DNA of 64,000 nucleotides from Micromonospora cremea (GTDB lineage: Bacteria; Actinomycetota; Actinomycetes; Mycobacteriales; Micromonosporaceae), in NCBI RefSeq assembly GCF_900143515.1, contig NZ_FSQT01000002.1, forward strand, positions 248,001-312,000, read 5' to 3'. Position numbers and translations under genes: made by a program. Shown here in pieces: positions 9,939 through 17,698 of the stretch. Under the pieces are notes generated by a model. That model had not been told where the DNA came from and did no database searches. It was given only the letters and a program-made list of their open reading frames with translations. Within the stretch, counting starts at the first letter, position 1, and each line of letters starts with the position of its first letter.

Positions 9939-9981
9939 CGCCGGCGGCCCCGCACCCTTCAAGGGTTCGGGGCCGCCGGCG
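9939..9981. terminator. Strong bidirectional hairpin terminator
   Basis: A perfect 14-bp stem, CGCCGGCGGCCCCG (9939-9952) with CGGGGCCGCCGGCG (9968-9981). Its loop itself contains the palindrome ACCCTTCAAGGGT. It lies 20 bp after the acyl-CoA ligase stop, between convergent genes, and could end transcripts from both strands. Confidence 0.8.
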
Positions 9982-10057
9982 TTGAGATGCTCGAGCCGGG
10001 GGCGCCCGGCCGGATGCCGCGCGACCACCGGAGCCCTCCGCCGCTGCCCACTTCGGC

Positions 10058-10087
10058 AGCCTGTCAGCCCGCCCGTGCGGGCAGGCT
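10058..10087. terminator. Bulged hairpin, likely terminator for the ltrA-like gene
   Basis: AGCCT(gtca)GCCCGC pairs with GCGGGC and AGGCT around a short loop, giving an 11-bp GC-rich stem interrupted by a bulge. It is the last strong structure before the ltrA-like stop on the minus strand. The other 255 bp of this convergent gap hold the 9939-9981 hairpin and nothing else I can identify. Confidence 0.5.
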
Positions 10088-10174
10088 CGATCGGCGACCT
10101 CGGCGGCCCGGTGGTGCCGCCGCCCAGCAAGGTCAGGTGCTCCGGTCGGTGGTCGCCCGCCGCGCGTGCTCCGG

Positions 10175-11425
10175 TCAGTGGCCGTCCGGCGCCGGGCTCG
10201 CGCCGTGTTCGGCGAGGAAGGAGTCGCGCAGCTCGCGGCGGGCGGCGCCGAACAGCCGCACCTCGGCGACCACCATTCCGACACAGACGGCCGCCAGCAG
10301 ACCCAGCGCGGCCAGCGCCGGCAGCCGGTCGGCCACCGGCAACAGCACCACCAGCAGCAGCACCGTCGTCGCGCGGGGCCAGTTGACCGAGCCCATGTTG
10401 CGCAGCCGAAAGCCGATGTGGCCGAGCAGGTAGAGGATCACGCCGCCGTAGAGAGCCAGCAGACCCAGCCCGTGCAGCGGGTCGGTCAGCTTGTGCTCGG
10501 TGCCGTCCCCCACGTACGCCAGCACCTTCTTGAACCCGAGGGCCAGCAGGATGATGCCGGCCACCATCGGCAGGTGCAGGTAGGTGTAGGAGTCGCGGCC
10601 CAGCGCGGCGCGGGCGGCGCCCGCGGCCCGGTGGAGCACCCGCTCGGCGGCGATCGACACCACATCGAAGTACGCCCACCAGAGCGCGGCCGTGACCGCG
10701 ATGGCCAGCACCGAGGCGACGATGATCGGCCAGGAGATGGGCAGTGCGGTGACCCCCACGCCGATGGCCACCAGCGACTCGCCGAGCGCGATGATGATGA
10801 TCAGGCCGTGCCGTTCGGTCCAGTGCGCGGCGGAGAAGATTCGCCAGCCCCGCGCGCCGATCGCCATGATCCCGCCGTAGTCGACGGCCAGCGCGAGCAC
10901 CCAGAGAGCCGTGCGGATGGTGTCGACCTGCTGCGGCGAGTCGGTCAGCCGCTGCGGCACCAGCGCGGCGGAGAAGAGCAGCAGCGCCCCGGCGAGCATC
11001 GGCAGGGCGGCGCGCAGCAGTTGGCGACGCAGCCCCGCGTCACCGCGCGCGGCGAAGAAGTAGAGGACCAGGTGCAGCACCCGGACGACCAGGTAGCAGG
11101 CGGCGAAGACCACCGGGCCGGAGAGCCCGCCGGGCAGGTCGTCGAAGGCCTCCGGGATGGTCACCGCGACCACGAACATGGTGGCCATGACGGCGAACAG
11201 CACCACCCGCACCAGACCCTCGTCGGCCCGCACGGTGTTGCTGAGCCAGGCGTAGCAGCACCAGCACCACCAGAGCAGGGCCAGCAGCAGCAGGCCCCGC
11301 AGCAGGCCGCGCCCGGTGAGGTCGTCCGCCATCAGCGCGGTCACCTGGGTGAGCGCGTAGACGAAGACCAGGTCGAAGAAGAGTTCCAGCGGGGTCACCG
11401 TGGACCCCTCGGTCATCGCCCGCAT
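10175..11425 (-). CDS. Low temperature requirement protein A (LtrA) family membrane protein
   Basis: About 416 residues with ten or more hydrophobic segments. The N-terminal motif TPLELFFDLVFVYALTQ and the later WTERHGLIIIIALGES are signatures of the LtrA family. These integral membrane proteins were named for a Listeria cold-growth mutant and have no established biochemical role. The start is uncertain: ATG 11425 (MRAMTEG) and ATG 11416 lack good ribosome sites, and GTG 11461 would add 12 residues. The open frame runs much further upstream only as a high-GC artefact against the MocR gene. Transcription converges on the acyl-CoA ligase. Confidence 0.85.
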   Translation of the reverse strand: MRAMTEGSTVTPLELFFDLVFVYALTQVTALMADDLTGRGLLRGLLLLALLWWCWCCYAWLSNTVRADEGLVRVVLFAVMATMFVVAVTIPEAFDDLPGGLSGPVVFAACYLVVRVLHLVLYFFAARGDAGLRRQLLRAALPMLAGALLLFSAALVPQRLTDSPQQVDTIRTALWVLALAVDYGGIMAIGARGWRIFSAAHWTERHGLIIIIALGESLVAIGVGVTALPISWPIIVASVLAIAVTAALWWAYFDVVSIAAERVLHRAAGAARAALGRDSYTYLHLPMVAGIILLALGFKKVLAYVGDGTEHKLTDPLHGLGLLALYGGVILYLLGHIGFRLRNMGSVNWPRATTVLLLVVLLPVADRLPALAALGLLAAVCVGMVVAEVRLFGAARRELRDSFLAEHGASPAPDGH

Positions 11426-11552
11426 CCGCGGCGTCCGCCGCGTCGTACCGCTATTCGCCACGGCGCACAGTCTCGCAGTCGGGCCGGCCCGGCGGGGCCC
11501 CTGCGACGGTGCGCCGCTGATCCGCCCGCCGCGGGTGCGCCGGGCGACGGGC

Positions 11553-13010
11553 TCAGGCGATGACGGCGGGCTCCCGCCACCGCTGCCGGCCGGTCCGGTC
11601 CAGGTCGTAGCGGACCGCGGCGATCCGCCCGACGGCCTCCACCAGGTCGGCGGCGGGCAGGGTGAACGGCAGACGCAGGAAGCGCTCCAGGGTGCCGTCC
11701 AGGCCGAACCGGGGCCCGGGCGCCAGCCGGACACCCACCTCCTCGGCGGCCCGGGCCAGCGCGCTGGAGACCGGGCCGTCCAGCTCCGCCCAGAGCGTGA
11801 CGCCGCCGCGCGGCACGGTGACCCGCCAGTCCGGCAGCCGGTGCGCCAGCGCGCCGAGCAGCGCGTCGCGCTGGGCGGCGAGCTGGGTGCGTCGGTCCGC
11901 GACGATGGCCTTCGCGTCGGCGAGCAGGTGCACGGCGACCAGTTGGTCCAGCACCGGGCTCGCCATGTCCACACCGACCCGGACGGCGGCCAGCCGCTGC
12001 ACCTGCGGCGCGGAGGCACGCACCCAGCCGATCCGCAGGCCACCCCAGTACGGCTTGCTCATCCCACCGATGCTGATCACCCGGCTGTGTCGGTCGAAGG
12101 TGGCCGTCGGCGGGGGCAGCTCGGTGCCGTCCAGCGGCAGGTCCACGAAGGACTCGTCGATGACCAGGTCGGTGCCGACGGCGTGGGCGGCGGCCACCAC
12201 CCGCTCGCGCAGCGACGCCGGCATCAGGTGCCCGGTCGGGTTCTGGAACTCCGGGATCAGGTAGGCCAGCTTGGGCCGGGTCTGCCGGAGGCTGCCCAGC
12301 AGCAGGTCGGACTCCCAGCCGCCGGCGTCGGCGGCCAGGCCGTGAGTGGTGATGCGAGCGCGCCGGCCGGCCAGCGCGGCGAGCGCGTTGGGGTAGGTCG
12401 GGGACTCGACCAGCACGCTGCCACCCGGGGCCAGGGCGAGTCGCAGCACCAGGTCCAGCGCGTGCTGTGTGCCGCTGGTGACCATGATCTGGTCGGCCGA
12501 GGTGGGCAGCCCCCGGGCGGTGTACCCGTCGGCCACCGCCTCGCGCAGCTCGATGATGCCGGTCGGGTGGTAGCCGGCCCCGCCCAGGTAGCGGGGCAGG
12601 TCCTCGGCGGCAGCGCGGGCGGCGGCCAGCAGTTGCGGCGGGGCGGCCAGTGCGGCGACGCCGAGGTCGATCATCTCCCGGTCGTCGAGCGGGGTCCACA
12701 ACCCGGTGCTGGCCACCCGGTGGTTGCCGGGCAGCATGGTCCAGCTGCCGGCGCCGCGGCGGCTGGCCAGGTGCCCGGTCTCGCGCAACTGCCGGTACGC
12801 GGCGGTGACCGTGGTCCGGCTGATCCGCAGCGCCTCGGCCAGCTCCCGTTCCGCCGGCAGGCGGACGCCCAGCGGCAGCCGGCCGTCGGCGAGCAGCCCG
12901 CGTACCGCGCCGGCCAGGGCGGCGTAGTCGGGGCTGCGGCGACGACCCGGCAGGGCGTGCCACTGCCCGAGCAGGCGGGCCAATTGGACGCCGCGCACCT
13001 GACCTGTCAT
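11553..13010 (-). CDS. MocR/GntR-type regulator with aminotransferase domain (YczR-like)
   Basis: A 485-residue fusion. An N-terminal GntR winged helix (about residues 15-85, PAERELAEALRISRTTVTAAYRQLR) is linked to a fold-type I aminotransferase domain whose PLP lysine is K319 in GGMSKPYWGGLRIGW. MocR proteins bind PLP as an effector and act as regulators rather than enzymes. The ATG at 13010 is preceded by AGGAG at a good distance. The gene diverges from a YczE-type membrane protein, the pairing for which the YczR subgroup of MocR regulators was named, so that gene is its likely target. Direct repeats in the intergenic region fit a MocR operator. Confidence 0.9.
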   Translation of the reverse strand: MTGQVRGVQLARLLGQWHALPGRRRSPDYAALAGAVRGLLADGRLPLGVRLPAERELAEALRISRTTVTAAYRQLRETGHLASRRGAGSWTMLPGNHRVASTGLWTPLDDREMIDLGVAALAAPPQLLAAARAAAEDLPRYLGGAGYHPTGIIELREAVADGYTARGLPTSADQIMVTSGTQHALDLVLRLALAPGGSVLVESPTYPNALAALAGRRARITTHGLAADAGGWESDLLLGSLRQTRPKLAYLIPEFQNPTGHLMPASLRERVVAAAHAVGTDLVIDESFVDLPLDGTELPPPTATFDRHSRVISIGGMSKPYWGGLRIGWVRASAPQVQRLAAVRVGVDMASPVLDQLVAVHLLADAKAIVADRRTQLAAQRDALLGALAHRLPDWRVTVPRGGVTLWAELDGPVSSALARAAEEVGVRLAPGPRFGLDGTLERFLRLPFTLPAADLVEAVGRIAAVRYDLDRTGRQRWREPAVIA

Positions 13011-13025
13011 GGCCACTCCTCGGAT

Positions 13026-13084
13026 ATTGGCTTCTTCCTCCGGGAGGATTGGCACCTAGGGTGGCATGCATGGCACTGATTGGC
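13026..13084. promoter_or_regulatory. Candidate MocR operator: three ATTGGC direct repeats
   Basis: ATTGGC occurs at 13026-13031, 13048-13053 and 13079-13084, all in the same orientation, spaced 22 and 31 bp (about two and three helical turns). The region spans the divergent start codons of the MocR regulator (13010) and the YczE-like gene (13070). CCTCCGGGAGG at 13037-13047 is a short palindrome between the first two copies. MocR operators are commonly direct repeats about two turns apart. Confidence 0.5.
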
Positions 13085-13774
13085 AATCTGCGGCACCGGC
13101 CGGTGCAACGGCTGACCCAGCTCTACGCCGGGCTGACCCTGTACGGGATCAGCATGGCGCTGATGGTTCGCTCCGACCTGGGCCTCGACCCGTGGGACGT
13201 GTTCCACCAGGGGTTGTCCGAGCTGACCGAGCTCTCCATCGGCATGGTCACCATCGGGGTCGGCGCGCTGGTGCTGCTGCTCTGGATCCCGCTGCGACAA
13301 CGTCCCGGGCTCGGCACGGTCAGCAACGTGGTGGTGATCGGCCTGGTGGTGGACGCCACACTGGCCCTGCTGCCGGCCGGTGGCCCACTCGGCGTCCGGA
13401 TCGGGCTGCTGATCAGCGGGATCGTCGCCAACGGCGCCGCCACCGGTCTGTATCTCGGCGCTCGGCTGGGCCCCGGCCCCCGCGACGGGCTGATGACCGG
13501 TTTCGTGGCCCGCCGACCCCGCTGGTCGATCCGGCTGGTGCGCACGGTCATCGAGGTCGTCGTGCTGGCGCTGGGCTGGCTGCTCGGCGGCACCGTCGGC
13601 CTGGGCACCGTCGCGTACGCGCTGGCCATCGGTCCGCTGGCGCAGCTCTTCATTCCGCTGTTCGCGATACCGGAAGCGCCCACCACCGGGCCCGACGCAC
13701 AGGCCGGCGTGCCCGACCCCTCGGCCACCGCGCCCGCACCGGGTGCCGTCGCGCCGGTGACCCCGGCCGGCTGA
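13070..13774 (+). CDS. YczE/YitT-type integral membrane protein
   Basis: A 234-residue protein with five predicted transmembrane helices. The motif DLGLDPWDVFHQGLS after the first helix and LGPGPRDGLM in the middle are characteristic of the YczE/YyaS/YitT family. The ATG at 13070 follows AGGGTGG at a normal distance; an in-frame TTG at 13049 is less likely because it overlaps the presumed operator. Function is unknown, with a transport role suspected. The divergent MocR gene probably controls it. A proline/alanine-rich tail of about 35 residues follows the last helix. Confidence 0.85.
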   Translation: MALIGNLRHRPVQRLTQLYAGLTLYGISMALMVRSDLGLDPWDVFHQGLSELTELSIGMVTIGVGALVLLLWIPLRQRPGLGTVSNVVVIGLVVDATLALLPAGGPLGVRIGLLISGIVANGAATGLYLGARLGPGPRDGLMTGFVARRPRWSIRLVRTVIEVVVLALGWLLGGTVGLGTVAYALAIGPLAQLFIPLFAIPEAPTTGPDAQAGVPDPSATAPAPGAVAPVTPAG

Positions 13775-13875
13775 GCGTTCACCGACGGTCACGGACCGGC
13801 ACGCGGCGGTGGTGGATGCGGGCCGGATGGCGGGTGGGTGTTCCCTTCCGCGACGCTCGCCGTCATCATCTCTGC

Positions 13876-14337
13876 ATGGGGGAGAACGGTTGGCGCTGGA
13901 CCGACGCCTGGATCTTCGTGTCGCTGGTGATCGCGAGCGGGGCCGGGCGGCACCGTCGGTCCGCGACCAGCCGTCGGCCGGAGGGCGTCCGCCTGACCGA
14001 CGTGCTCTCCACCGCCGACCACCTCAACCACGCGATCCCGCAGCGGCACGAGGTGGAGGCCGCGGTCCGTCGGCTGGTCGGCGCCGGGCTGGTCAGCGTC
14101 GCCGACGGCTGGTTCCGGATCACCGCCGAGGGCGAGCAGCTGTGGCGCTCCCGGCCGCGCGCCGGCGTGGCGACCATGGTGGACACCGTGCAGGGCGTGC
14201 TGAGCCGCCGGCCCGCGCCGGGCAGCGCCGAGTGGAGCCTGGACGAGGCCGACCACGCGGCGGCTGTCCAGGAGTACGCGGTCCGCTCGATTCCCTCACC
14301 CCGGCGTTCACCGGAGGGTCACTCCGGCGGCCACTGA
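13876..14337 (+). CDS. Small winged-helix-like hypothetical protein
   Basis: A 153-residue soluble protein starting MGENGWRWTDAWIF. Residues 45-95 (LTDVLSTADHLNHAIPQRHE, then VEAAVRRLVGAGLVSVADG and FRITAEGEQL) have the helix-helix-turn-helix-wing spacing of winged-helix domains, so DNA binding is possible. I do not recognise a named family. The ATG is preceded by CATCATCTCTGC with no clear Shine-Dalgarno. Its frame is also the 3' end of a long artefactual frame across the YczE gene, but this start and the family-like N-terminus are convincing. It converges on hisF with a strong hairpin between them. Confidence 0.7.
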   Translation: MGENGWRWTDAWIFVSLVIASGAGRHRRSATSRRPEGVRLTDVLSTADHLNHAIPQRHEVEAAVRRLVGAGLVSVADGWFRITAEGEQLWRSRPRAGVATMVDTVQGVLSRRPAPGSAEWSLDEADHAAAVQEYAVRSIPSPRRSPEGHSGGH

Positions 14338-14344
14338 TCGGCCG

Positions 14345-14366
14345 CGCCGGGCCGGTTGGCCCGGCG
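14345..14366. terminator. Hairpin between convergent genes
   Basis: CGCCGGGCC (14345-14353) and GGCCCGGCG (14358-14366) make a perfect 9-bp stem with a GGTT loop, directly after the small winged-helix gene and just before the hisF stop. Confidence 0.65.
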
Positions 14367-14370
14367 GAAC

Positions 14371-15138
14371 TCAGCGCACCGGGTGGCCGCTGCGGCGCAG
14401 TGCGTCCTTGACCTCGGCCACGGTCAGCTCGCCGAAGTGGAAGACGCTGGCGGCGAGCACCGCGTCCGCGCCGGCCCCGATGGCGGGCGCGAAGTGGGCC
14501 ACCTCGCCGGCGCCGCCGCTGGCCACGACCGGCACGTCCACCACCGCCCGCACCGCGCCGATCAGCTCCAGGTCGAAGCCCGCCTTGGTGCCGTCGGCGT
14601 CCATCGAGTTGAGCAGGATCTCCCCCGCGCCCAGCTCGGCCCCCCGCTGCGCCCAGTGCACCGCGTCGATCCCGGTGCCGCGCCGACCGCCGTGCGTGGT
14701 GACCTCGAAGCCGCTGGGCGTGCTGCCGGCCGGGGCCCGGCGCACGTCGAGGGAGAGCACCAGCACCTGCCGGCCGAACCGGTCGGCGATCTCGGTGATC
14801 AGCTCCGGCCGGGCGATGGCGGCGGTGTTCACACCCACCTTGTCCGCGCCGGCGCGCAGCAGTGTGTCCACGTCGGCGACCTGCCGGACGCCGCCGCCGA
14901 CGGTCAACGGGATGAACACCGACTCGGCGGTGCGGCGCACCACGTCGAGCATGGTGCCGCGGTCGCTGGAGGACGCGGTGACGTCGAGGAAGGTCAACTC
15001 GTCCGCGCCGGCCCGGTCGTAGGCGGCGGCCAGCTCCACCGGATCACCGGCGTCACGCAGGTCGAGGAAGTTGACCCCCTTGACCACCCGCCCGGCGTCC
15101 ACGTCCAGACAGGGGATCACCCGCACCGCCACCGTCAT
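14371..15138 (-). CDS. hisF: Imidazole glycerol phosphate synthase cyclase subunit HisF
   Basis: A 255-residue (beta/alpha)8 barrel. The N-terminus [19 protein letters not shown] carries the catalytic aspartate D12 (Asp11 of the T. maritima enzyme), and VLSLDVRR in the middle holds the second conserved aspartate. Phosphate-binding glycine motifs GGVRQVAD and [10 protein letters not shown] are present. With HisH it turns PRFAR plus ammonia into imidazole glycerol phosphate and AICAR. It is separated from hisA by about 2.5 kb of peroxide-stress genes and ridA and has its own leaderless promoter, so it is not simply the end of the main his operon. Confidence 0.97.
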   Translation of the reverse strand: MTVAVRVIPCLDVDAGRVVKGVNFLDLRDAGDPVELAAAYDRAGADELTFLDVTASSSDRGTMLDVVRRTAESVFIPLTVGGGVRQVADVDTLLRAGADKVGVNTAAIARPELITEIADRFGRQVLVLSLDVRRAPAGSTPSGFEVTTHGGRRGTGIDAVHWAQRGAELGAGEILLNSMDADGTKAGFDLELIGAVRAVVDVPVVASGGAGEVAHFAPAIGAGADAVLAASVFHFGELTVAEVKDALRRSGHPVR

Positions 15139-15144
15139 GCCGCC

Positions 15145-15150
15145 AGCCTA
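15145..15150 (-). promoter_or_regulatory. -10 hexamer for leaderless hisF
   Basis: On the minus strand TAGGCT lies six bases before the hisF ATG with no Shine-Dalgarno. The -35 region would fall in the hairpin at 15166-15196 and shows no TTGACA-like hexamer. Confidence 0.6.
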
Positions 15151-15165
15151 TCCCTCCGTGACACG

Positions 15166-15196
15166 ACGGTGGCCGGCCTGTGTGGCCGGCCACCGT
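15166..15196. terminator. Perfect 13-bp hairpin between the oxidoreductase gene and hisF
   Basis: ACGGTGGCCGGCC (15166-15178) and GGCCGGCCACCGT (15184-15196) pair perfectly around a TGTGT loop. It sits downstream of the oxidoreductase on the minus strand and immediately upstream of the hisF promoter. It is probably a terminator insulating hisF from the ohr operon. Confidence 0.7.
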
Positions 15197-15219
15197 GGGT
15201 GCCGTGCGCCCTCGCGGGT

Positions 15220-15270
15220 CAGGAAGGGGCCCTTCCTGTACCGCAGGCGTTAACAGGGGGCCCTTGCTTA
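15220..15270. repeat. GGGGCCC palindromic intergenic element (Micromonospora-type)
   Basis: A 19-base palindrome CAGGAAGGGGCCCTTCCTG (15220-15238) is followed, after 16 bases containing GCGTTAA, by a second GGGGGCCC-centred imperfect palindrome (15254-15266). The far end supplies the TAA stop of the oxidoreductase gene. I recall closely similar paired GGGGCCC elements repeated between genes in Micromonospora; only this copy is in the window. Confidence 0.55.
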
Positions 15271-16266
15271 CACCCGGACGAGCATCTTGCCCAGGTTGTC
15301 GCCACGCAGCAGGCCGAGGAACGCCGCCGGGGCGTTCTCGATGCCGTCCACGACCGTCTCGTCGTAGGAGAGCCGGCCCTCGCGCAGCCAGCCGGCGACG
15401 TCGCGGACGAACGCCTCGCGCACGTTGCCGTGGTCGCCGACCAGGAAGCCACGCAGGGTGAGCCGCTTGCCGATGACCAGCGCCAGGTTGCGTGGCGCGG
15501 CCGGCGGCTCGGTGTCGTTGTACTGCGCGATCATGCCGCAGATGGCGGCCCGGCCGTGCAGGTTCATCGCCGAAATCGCCGCCTCCAGGTGATCGCCGCC
15601 GACGTTGTCGAAGTAGACGTCGACGCCGTCCGGGGCGGCCGCCTTCAGCGAGTCGCGGACCGACCCGTCGTGGTAGTCGAAGGCGGCGTCGAAGCCCAAT
15701 GCCCGCAGCCGCTCGACCTTGGCCGGCGAGCCGGCGCTGCCGACCACCCGGCCGGCGCCCTTGAGCTTGGCGATCTGGCCGACCAGGCTGCCGACCGCGC
15801 CGGCCGCGGCGGAGACGAAGACCGTCTCGCCGGGCTTCATCGCGGCCACCTCCAGCAGCCCGGCGTACGCGGTCAGGCCCGTCATGCCCAGCACGCTGAG
15901 GTACGCGCTGACCGGGGCCAGGCTCGGGTCGACCTTGCGGGCGGCGGTGGCGTCGAGCAGCGCGTACTCACGCCAGCCCAGCCCGTGCAGCACGGTGTCG
16001 CCGACAGCGACGTCCGCTGCCTCGCTGGCCACCACCTCGCCGATCGCGCCGCCGTCGAGCGGGGCGTCGAGCGCGAACGGCGCCACGTACGACTTGACGT
16101 CGTTCATCCGACCGCGCATGTACGGGTCGACCGACAGGTACTGGTTGCAGACCACGATCTGGCCCGGGCCGGGCGTCGGGACGTCGGTCTCGACGAGCCG
16201 GAAGTTCTCCTCGGTGGGCCAGCCCTGGGGGCGGCTGGCCAGGTGGATCTCACGGTTGCTGGTCAC
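15268..16266 (-). CDS. NADPH-dependent oxidoreductase, MDR superfamily (CurA/PTGR-like)
   Basis: A 332-residue zinc-free medium-chain dehydrogenase/reductase. SVDPYMRGRM in the N-terminal domain and the nucleotide-binding motif AAAGAVGSLVGQIAKLKGAG near residues 142-161 mark the leukotriene-B4-dehydrogenase/curcumin-reductase (YncB/CurA) branch. YFDNVGGDHLEAAI further on is also typical. These enzymes reduce double bonds of alpha,beta-unsaturated aldehydes and ketones, a fitting job beside peroxide-defence genes since such carbonyls arise from lipid peroxidation. It starts 46 bp after ohr on the same strand, so it probably belongs to the OhrR-controlled unit. Confidence 0.9.
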   Translation of the reverse strand: MTSNREIHLASRPQGWPTEENFRLVETDVPTPGPGQIVVCNQYLSVDPYMRGRMNDVKSYVAPFALDAPLDGGAIGEVVASEAADVAVGDTVLHGLGWREYALLDATAARKVDPSLAPVSAYLSVLGMTGLTAYAGLLEVAAMKPGETVFVSAAAGAVGSLVGQIAKLKGAGRVVGSAGSPAKVERLRALGFDAAFDYHDGSVRDSLKAAAPDGVDVYFDNVGGDHLEAAISAMNLHGRAAICGMIAQYNDTEPPAAPRNLALVIGKRLTLRGFLVGDHGNVREAFVRDVAGWLREGRLSYDETVVDGIENAPAAFLGLLRGDNLGKMLVRV

Positions 16267-16312
16267 GGGGTGGTCGTCCTCTCGTCCGCGGTCGGGGCCT
16301 GGGTCCGCGACG

Positions 16313-16744
16313 TCACGCGGCCAGGGACTCGCGGACGGTCAGCGCGACGTCGATGTTGCCGCGGGTGGCGTTGGAGTACGGGCAGACCTGGTGGGCCTGC
16401 TCGACCAGCTGCTCGGCGGCGTCCCGGGGAACGGCGGGCAGGTCGACGACGAGCTGCACGGTGAGCCCGAACCCGCCGCTGCCGTTCGGGCCGATGCCCA
16501 CCTCGGCGGCGACGACCGAGCCGGTCACGTCGGCCTTGGCCCGGCGGGCGACCAGCCGCAGCGCGCCGTGGAAGCAGGCCGCGTAGCCGGCGGCGAAGAG
16601 CTGCTCGGGGTTCGCGGCGCCGCCGGCGCCACCCATCTCCTTCGGCACGGCGAGGTCGAGCGTGAACGTGCCGTCGGAGGTCTCGACGTGGCCGTCCCGG
16701 CCGTCGCCGCTGGCCGTGGCGGATGCGGTGTAGAGCACCTGCAT
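16313..16744 (-). CDS. ohr: Organic hydroperoxide resistance protein Ohr
   Basis: A 143-residue OsmC/Ohr-family peroxidase with the two redox cysteines C57 (GYAACFHGALR) and C121 (HQVCPYSNATRGN). It reduces organic hydroperoxides in the cytosol through a lipoyl-protein or similar dithiol donor. The ATG at 16744 is chosen from the family N-terminus MQVLYTA, with AAGGAG 11 bases ahead. A GTG at 16753 would overlap the ohrR stop as GTGA, but its ribosome site would be only two bases away. It lies directly downstream of ohrR and should be induced with it by organic peroxides. Confidence 0.95.
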   Translation of the reverse strand: MQVLYTASATASGDGRDGHVETSDGTFTLDLAVPKEMGGAGGAANPEQLFAAGYAACFHGALRLVARRAKADVTGSVVAAEVGIGPNGSGGFGLTVQLVVDLPAVPRDAAEQLVEQAHQVCPYSNATRGNIDVALTVRESLAA

Positions 16745-16749
16745 GATGG

Positions 16750-17196
16750 TCACTGCTCCTTCTGTCGGTGGATGGTGTCGGTGACCCGGGTGAGGGTGTC
16801 GCGCAGCGCGACCAGCTCGGCGATGTCGAGCCCGGTGGCCCGGGCGATCTGCAGCGGGATCTCGTCCACCTGTTGCCGCAGCGCCCGGCCCTGCTCGGTG
16901 AGGCTCACCTCGACCCGCCGCTCGTCGCGCGCGGACCGCTGCCGCACCACCAGGCCCGCCCCCTCGAGCCGCTTGAGCAGTGGCGAGAGCGTGCCGGAGT
17001 CCAGCCGCAGCTCGGCGCCGAGCTCGGAGACCGTGGGGGCGTCGTCGGGGCGCTCCCAGAGCACCAGCAGCACCAGGTACTGCGGGTAGGTCAGCCCGAA
17101 CCGGTCGAGGATCGGCCGGTAGACGTCGGTCAGGGCGCGCGACGCGGCGTAGAGCGCGAAGCACACCTGCCGGCGCAGCACCAGGTCATCGGTCAC
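16750..17196 (-). CDS. ohrR: OhrR, MarR-family organic-peroxide-sensing repressor
   Basis: A 148-residue MarR-type regulator. The sensing cysteine is C12 in RRQVCFALYAASRALTD, the position equivalent to Cys15 of B. subtilis OhrR. The winged helix (about residues 50-100) includes SELGAELRLDSGTLSPLLKRL and the wing RSARDERRVEV. GTG 17196 is preferred over a TTG 39 bases upstream because a -10 hexamer lies six bases before it and the operator palindrome sits between that hexamer and the -35. The TTG start would place the operator inside the gene. Oxidation of C12 should release the DNA. Confidence 0.93.
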   Translation of the reverse strand: MTDDLVLRRQVCFALYAASRALTDVYRPILDRFGLTYPQYLVLLVLWERPDDAPTVSELGAELRLDSGTLSPLLKRLEGAGLVVRQRSARDERRVEVSLTEQGRALRQQVDEIPLQIARATGLDIAELVALRDTLTRVTDTIHRQKEQ

Positions 17197-17202
17197 CGCT
17201 GA

Positions 17203-17231
17203 ACCGTAGCCCACAATTAAATTGTGCACAA
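17203..17231 (-). promoter_or_regulatory. ohrR-ohr promoter with OhrR operator
   Basis: On the minus strand TTGTGC (17231-17226), a 17-base spacer and TACGGT (17208-17203) form the promoter, ending six bases before the ohrR GTG. CACAATTAAATTGTG at 17212-17226 is a perfect 15-bp palindrome equal to the B. subtilis OhrR site TACAATTAAATTGTA except at the outermost base of each arm. It overlaps the -35 and spacer. TTGTGCACAA (17222-17231) is a second overlapping palindrome. Confidence 0.9.
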
Positions 17232-17308
17232 CCAATCAGGTCGGGAATCGGCCATGACGGCGGTCACCGCCGGACCGCGCACACCGCCAGCAACGCCGAG
17301 ACCCCGCC

Positions 17309-17698
17309 TCAGCGGTCGGCGAGGTACGCCTCCAGCTCCACCTCGACCAGGTGCTCCGGATCCAGCAGGCCGGCCACCACCACCAGCGTGGCCGCCGGCC
17401 GGACCGCGCCGAAGACCGCGTTGTGCGCCCGGCCCACCTCGTCGGCGTGCAGCCGATCGGTCACGTACATCCGGGTCCGGACCACGTCGCCCGGCTCCGC
17501 ACCCACCTCGGCGAGCGCGGCCAGCCCGATCCGCAGCGCCTGCGCGGTCTGCGCGGCCGGGTCCCCGACGTGCACCACCCGGCCGTCCACGGTGGCCGTG
17601 CAGCCGGCCGTCCACGCCAGATCGCCGGCCCGGACCACGCGGGAGTAGCCGTACCGCTGCTCCCACGGGCCGCCCGACCCGAGCCGCGTGACCGTCAC
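17309..17698 (-). CDS. RidA/YjgF-family enamine/imine deaminase
   Basis: A 129-residue RidA-fold protein with the family features [15 protein letters not shown] near the start, [10 protein letters not shown] with the conserved arginine, and [26 protein letters not shown] at the end. Canonical RidA proteins hydrolyse reactive enamine/imine intermediates such as 2-aminoacrylate in the cytosol; this looks like one of the divergent Rid subgroups, so its substrate is open. The GTG start overlaps the hisA stop by four bases (GTGA), so it is translated with the his operon and is its last gene. Confidence 0.85.
   Translation of the reverse strand: MTVTRLGSGGPWEQRYGYSRVVRAGDLAWTAGCTATVDGRVVHVGDPAAQTAQALRIGLAALAEVGAEPGDVVRTRMYVTDRLHADEVGRAHNAVFGAVRPAATLVVVAGLLDPEHLVEVELEAYLADR

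Noticed and set aside
13049..13069. TTG start at 13049 for the YczE-like gene
   Set aside because: It overlaps the presumed operator; ATG 13070 has a ribosome site and the usual N-terminus.
17197..17235. TTG start for ohrR at 17235
   Set aside because: It would place the OhrR operator and promoter within the coding region.
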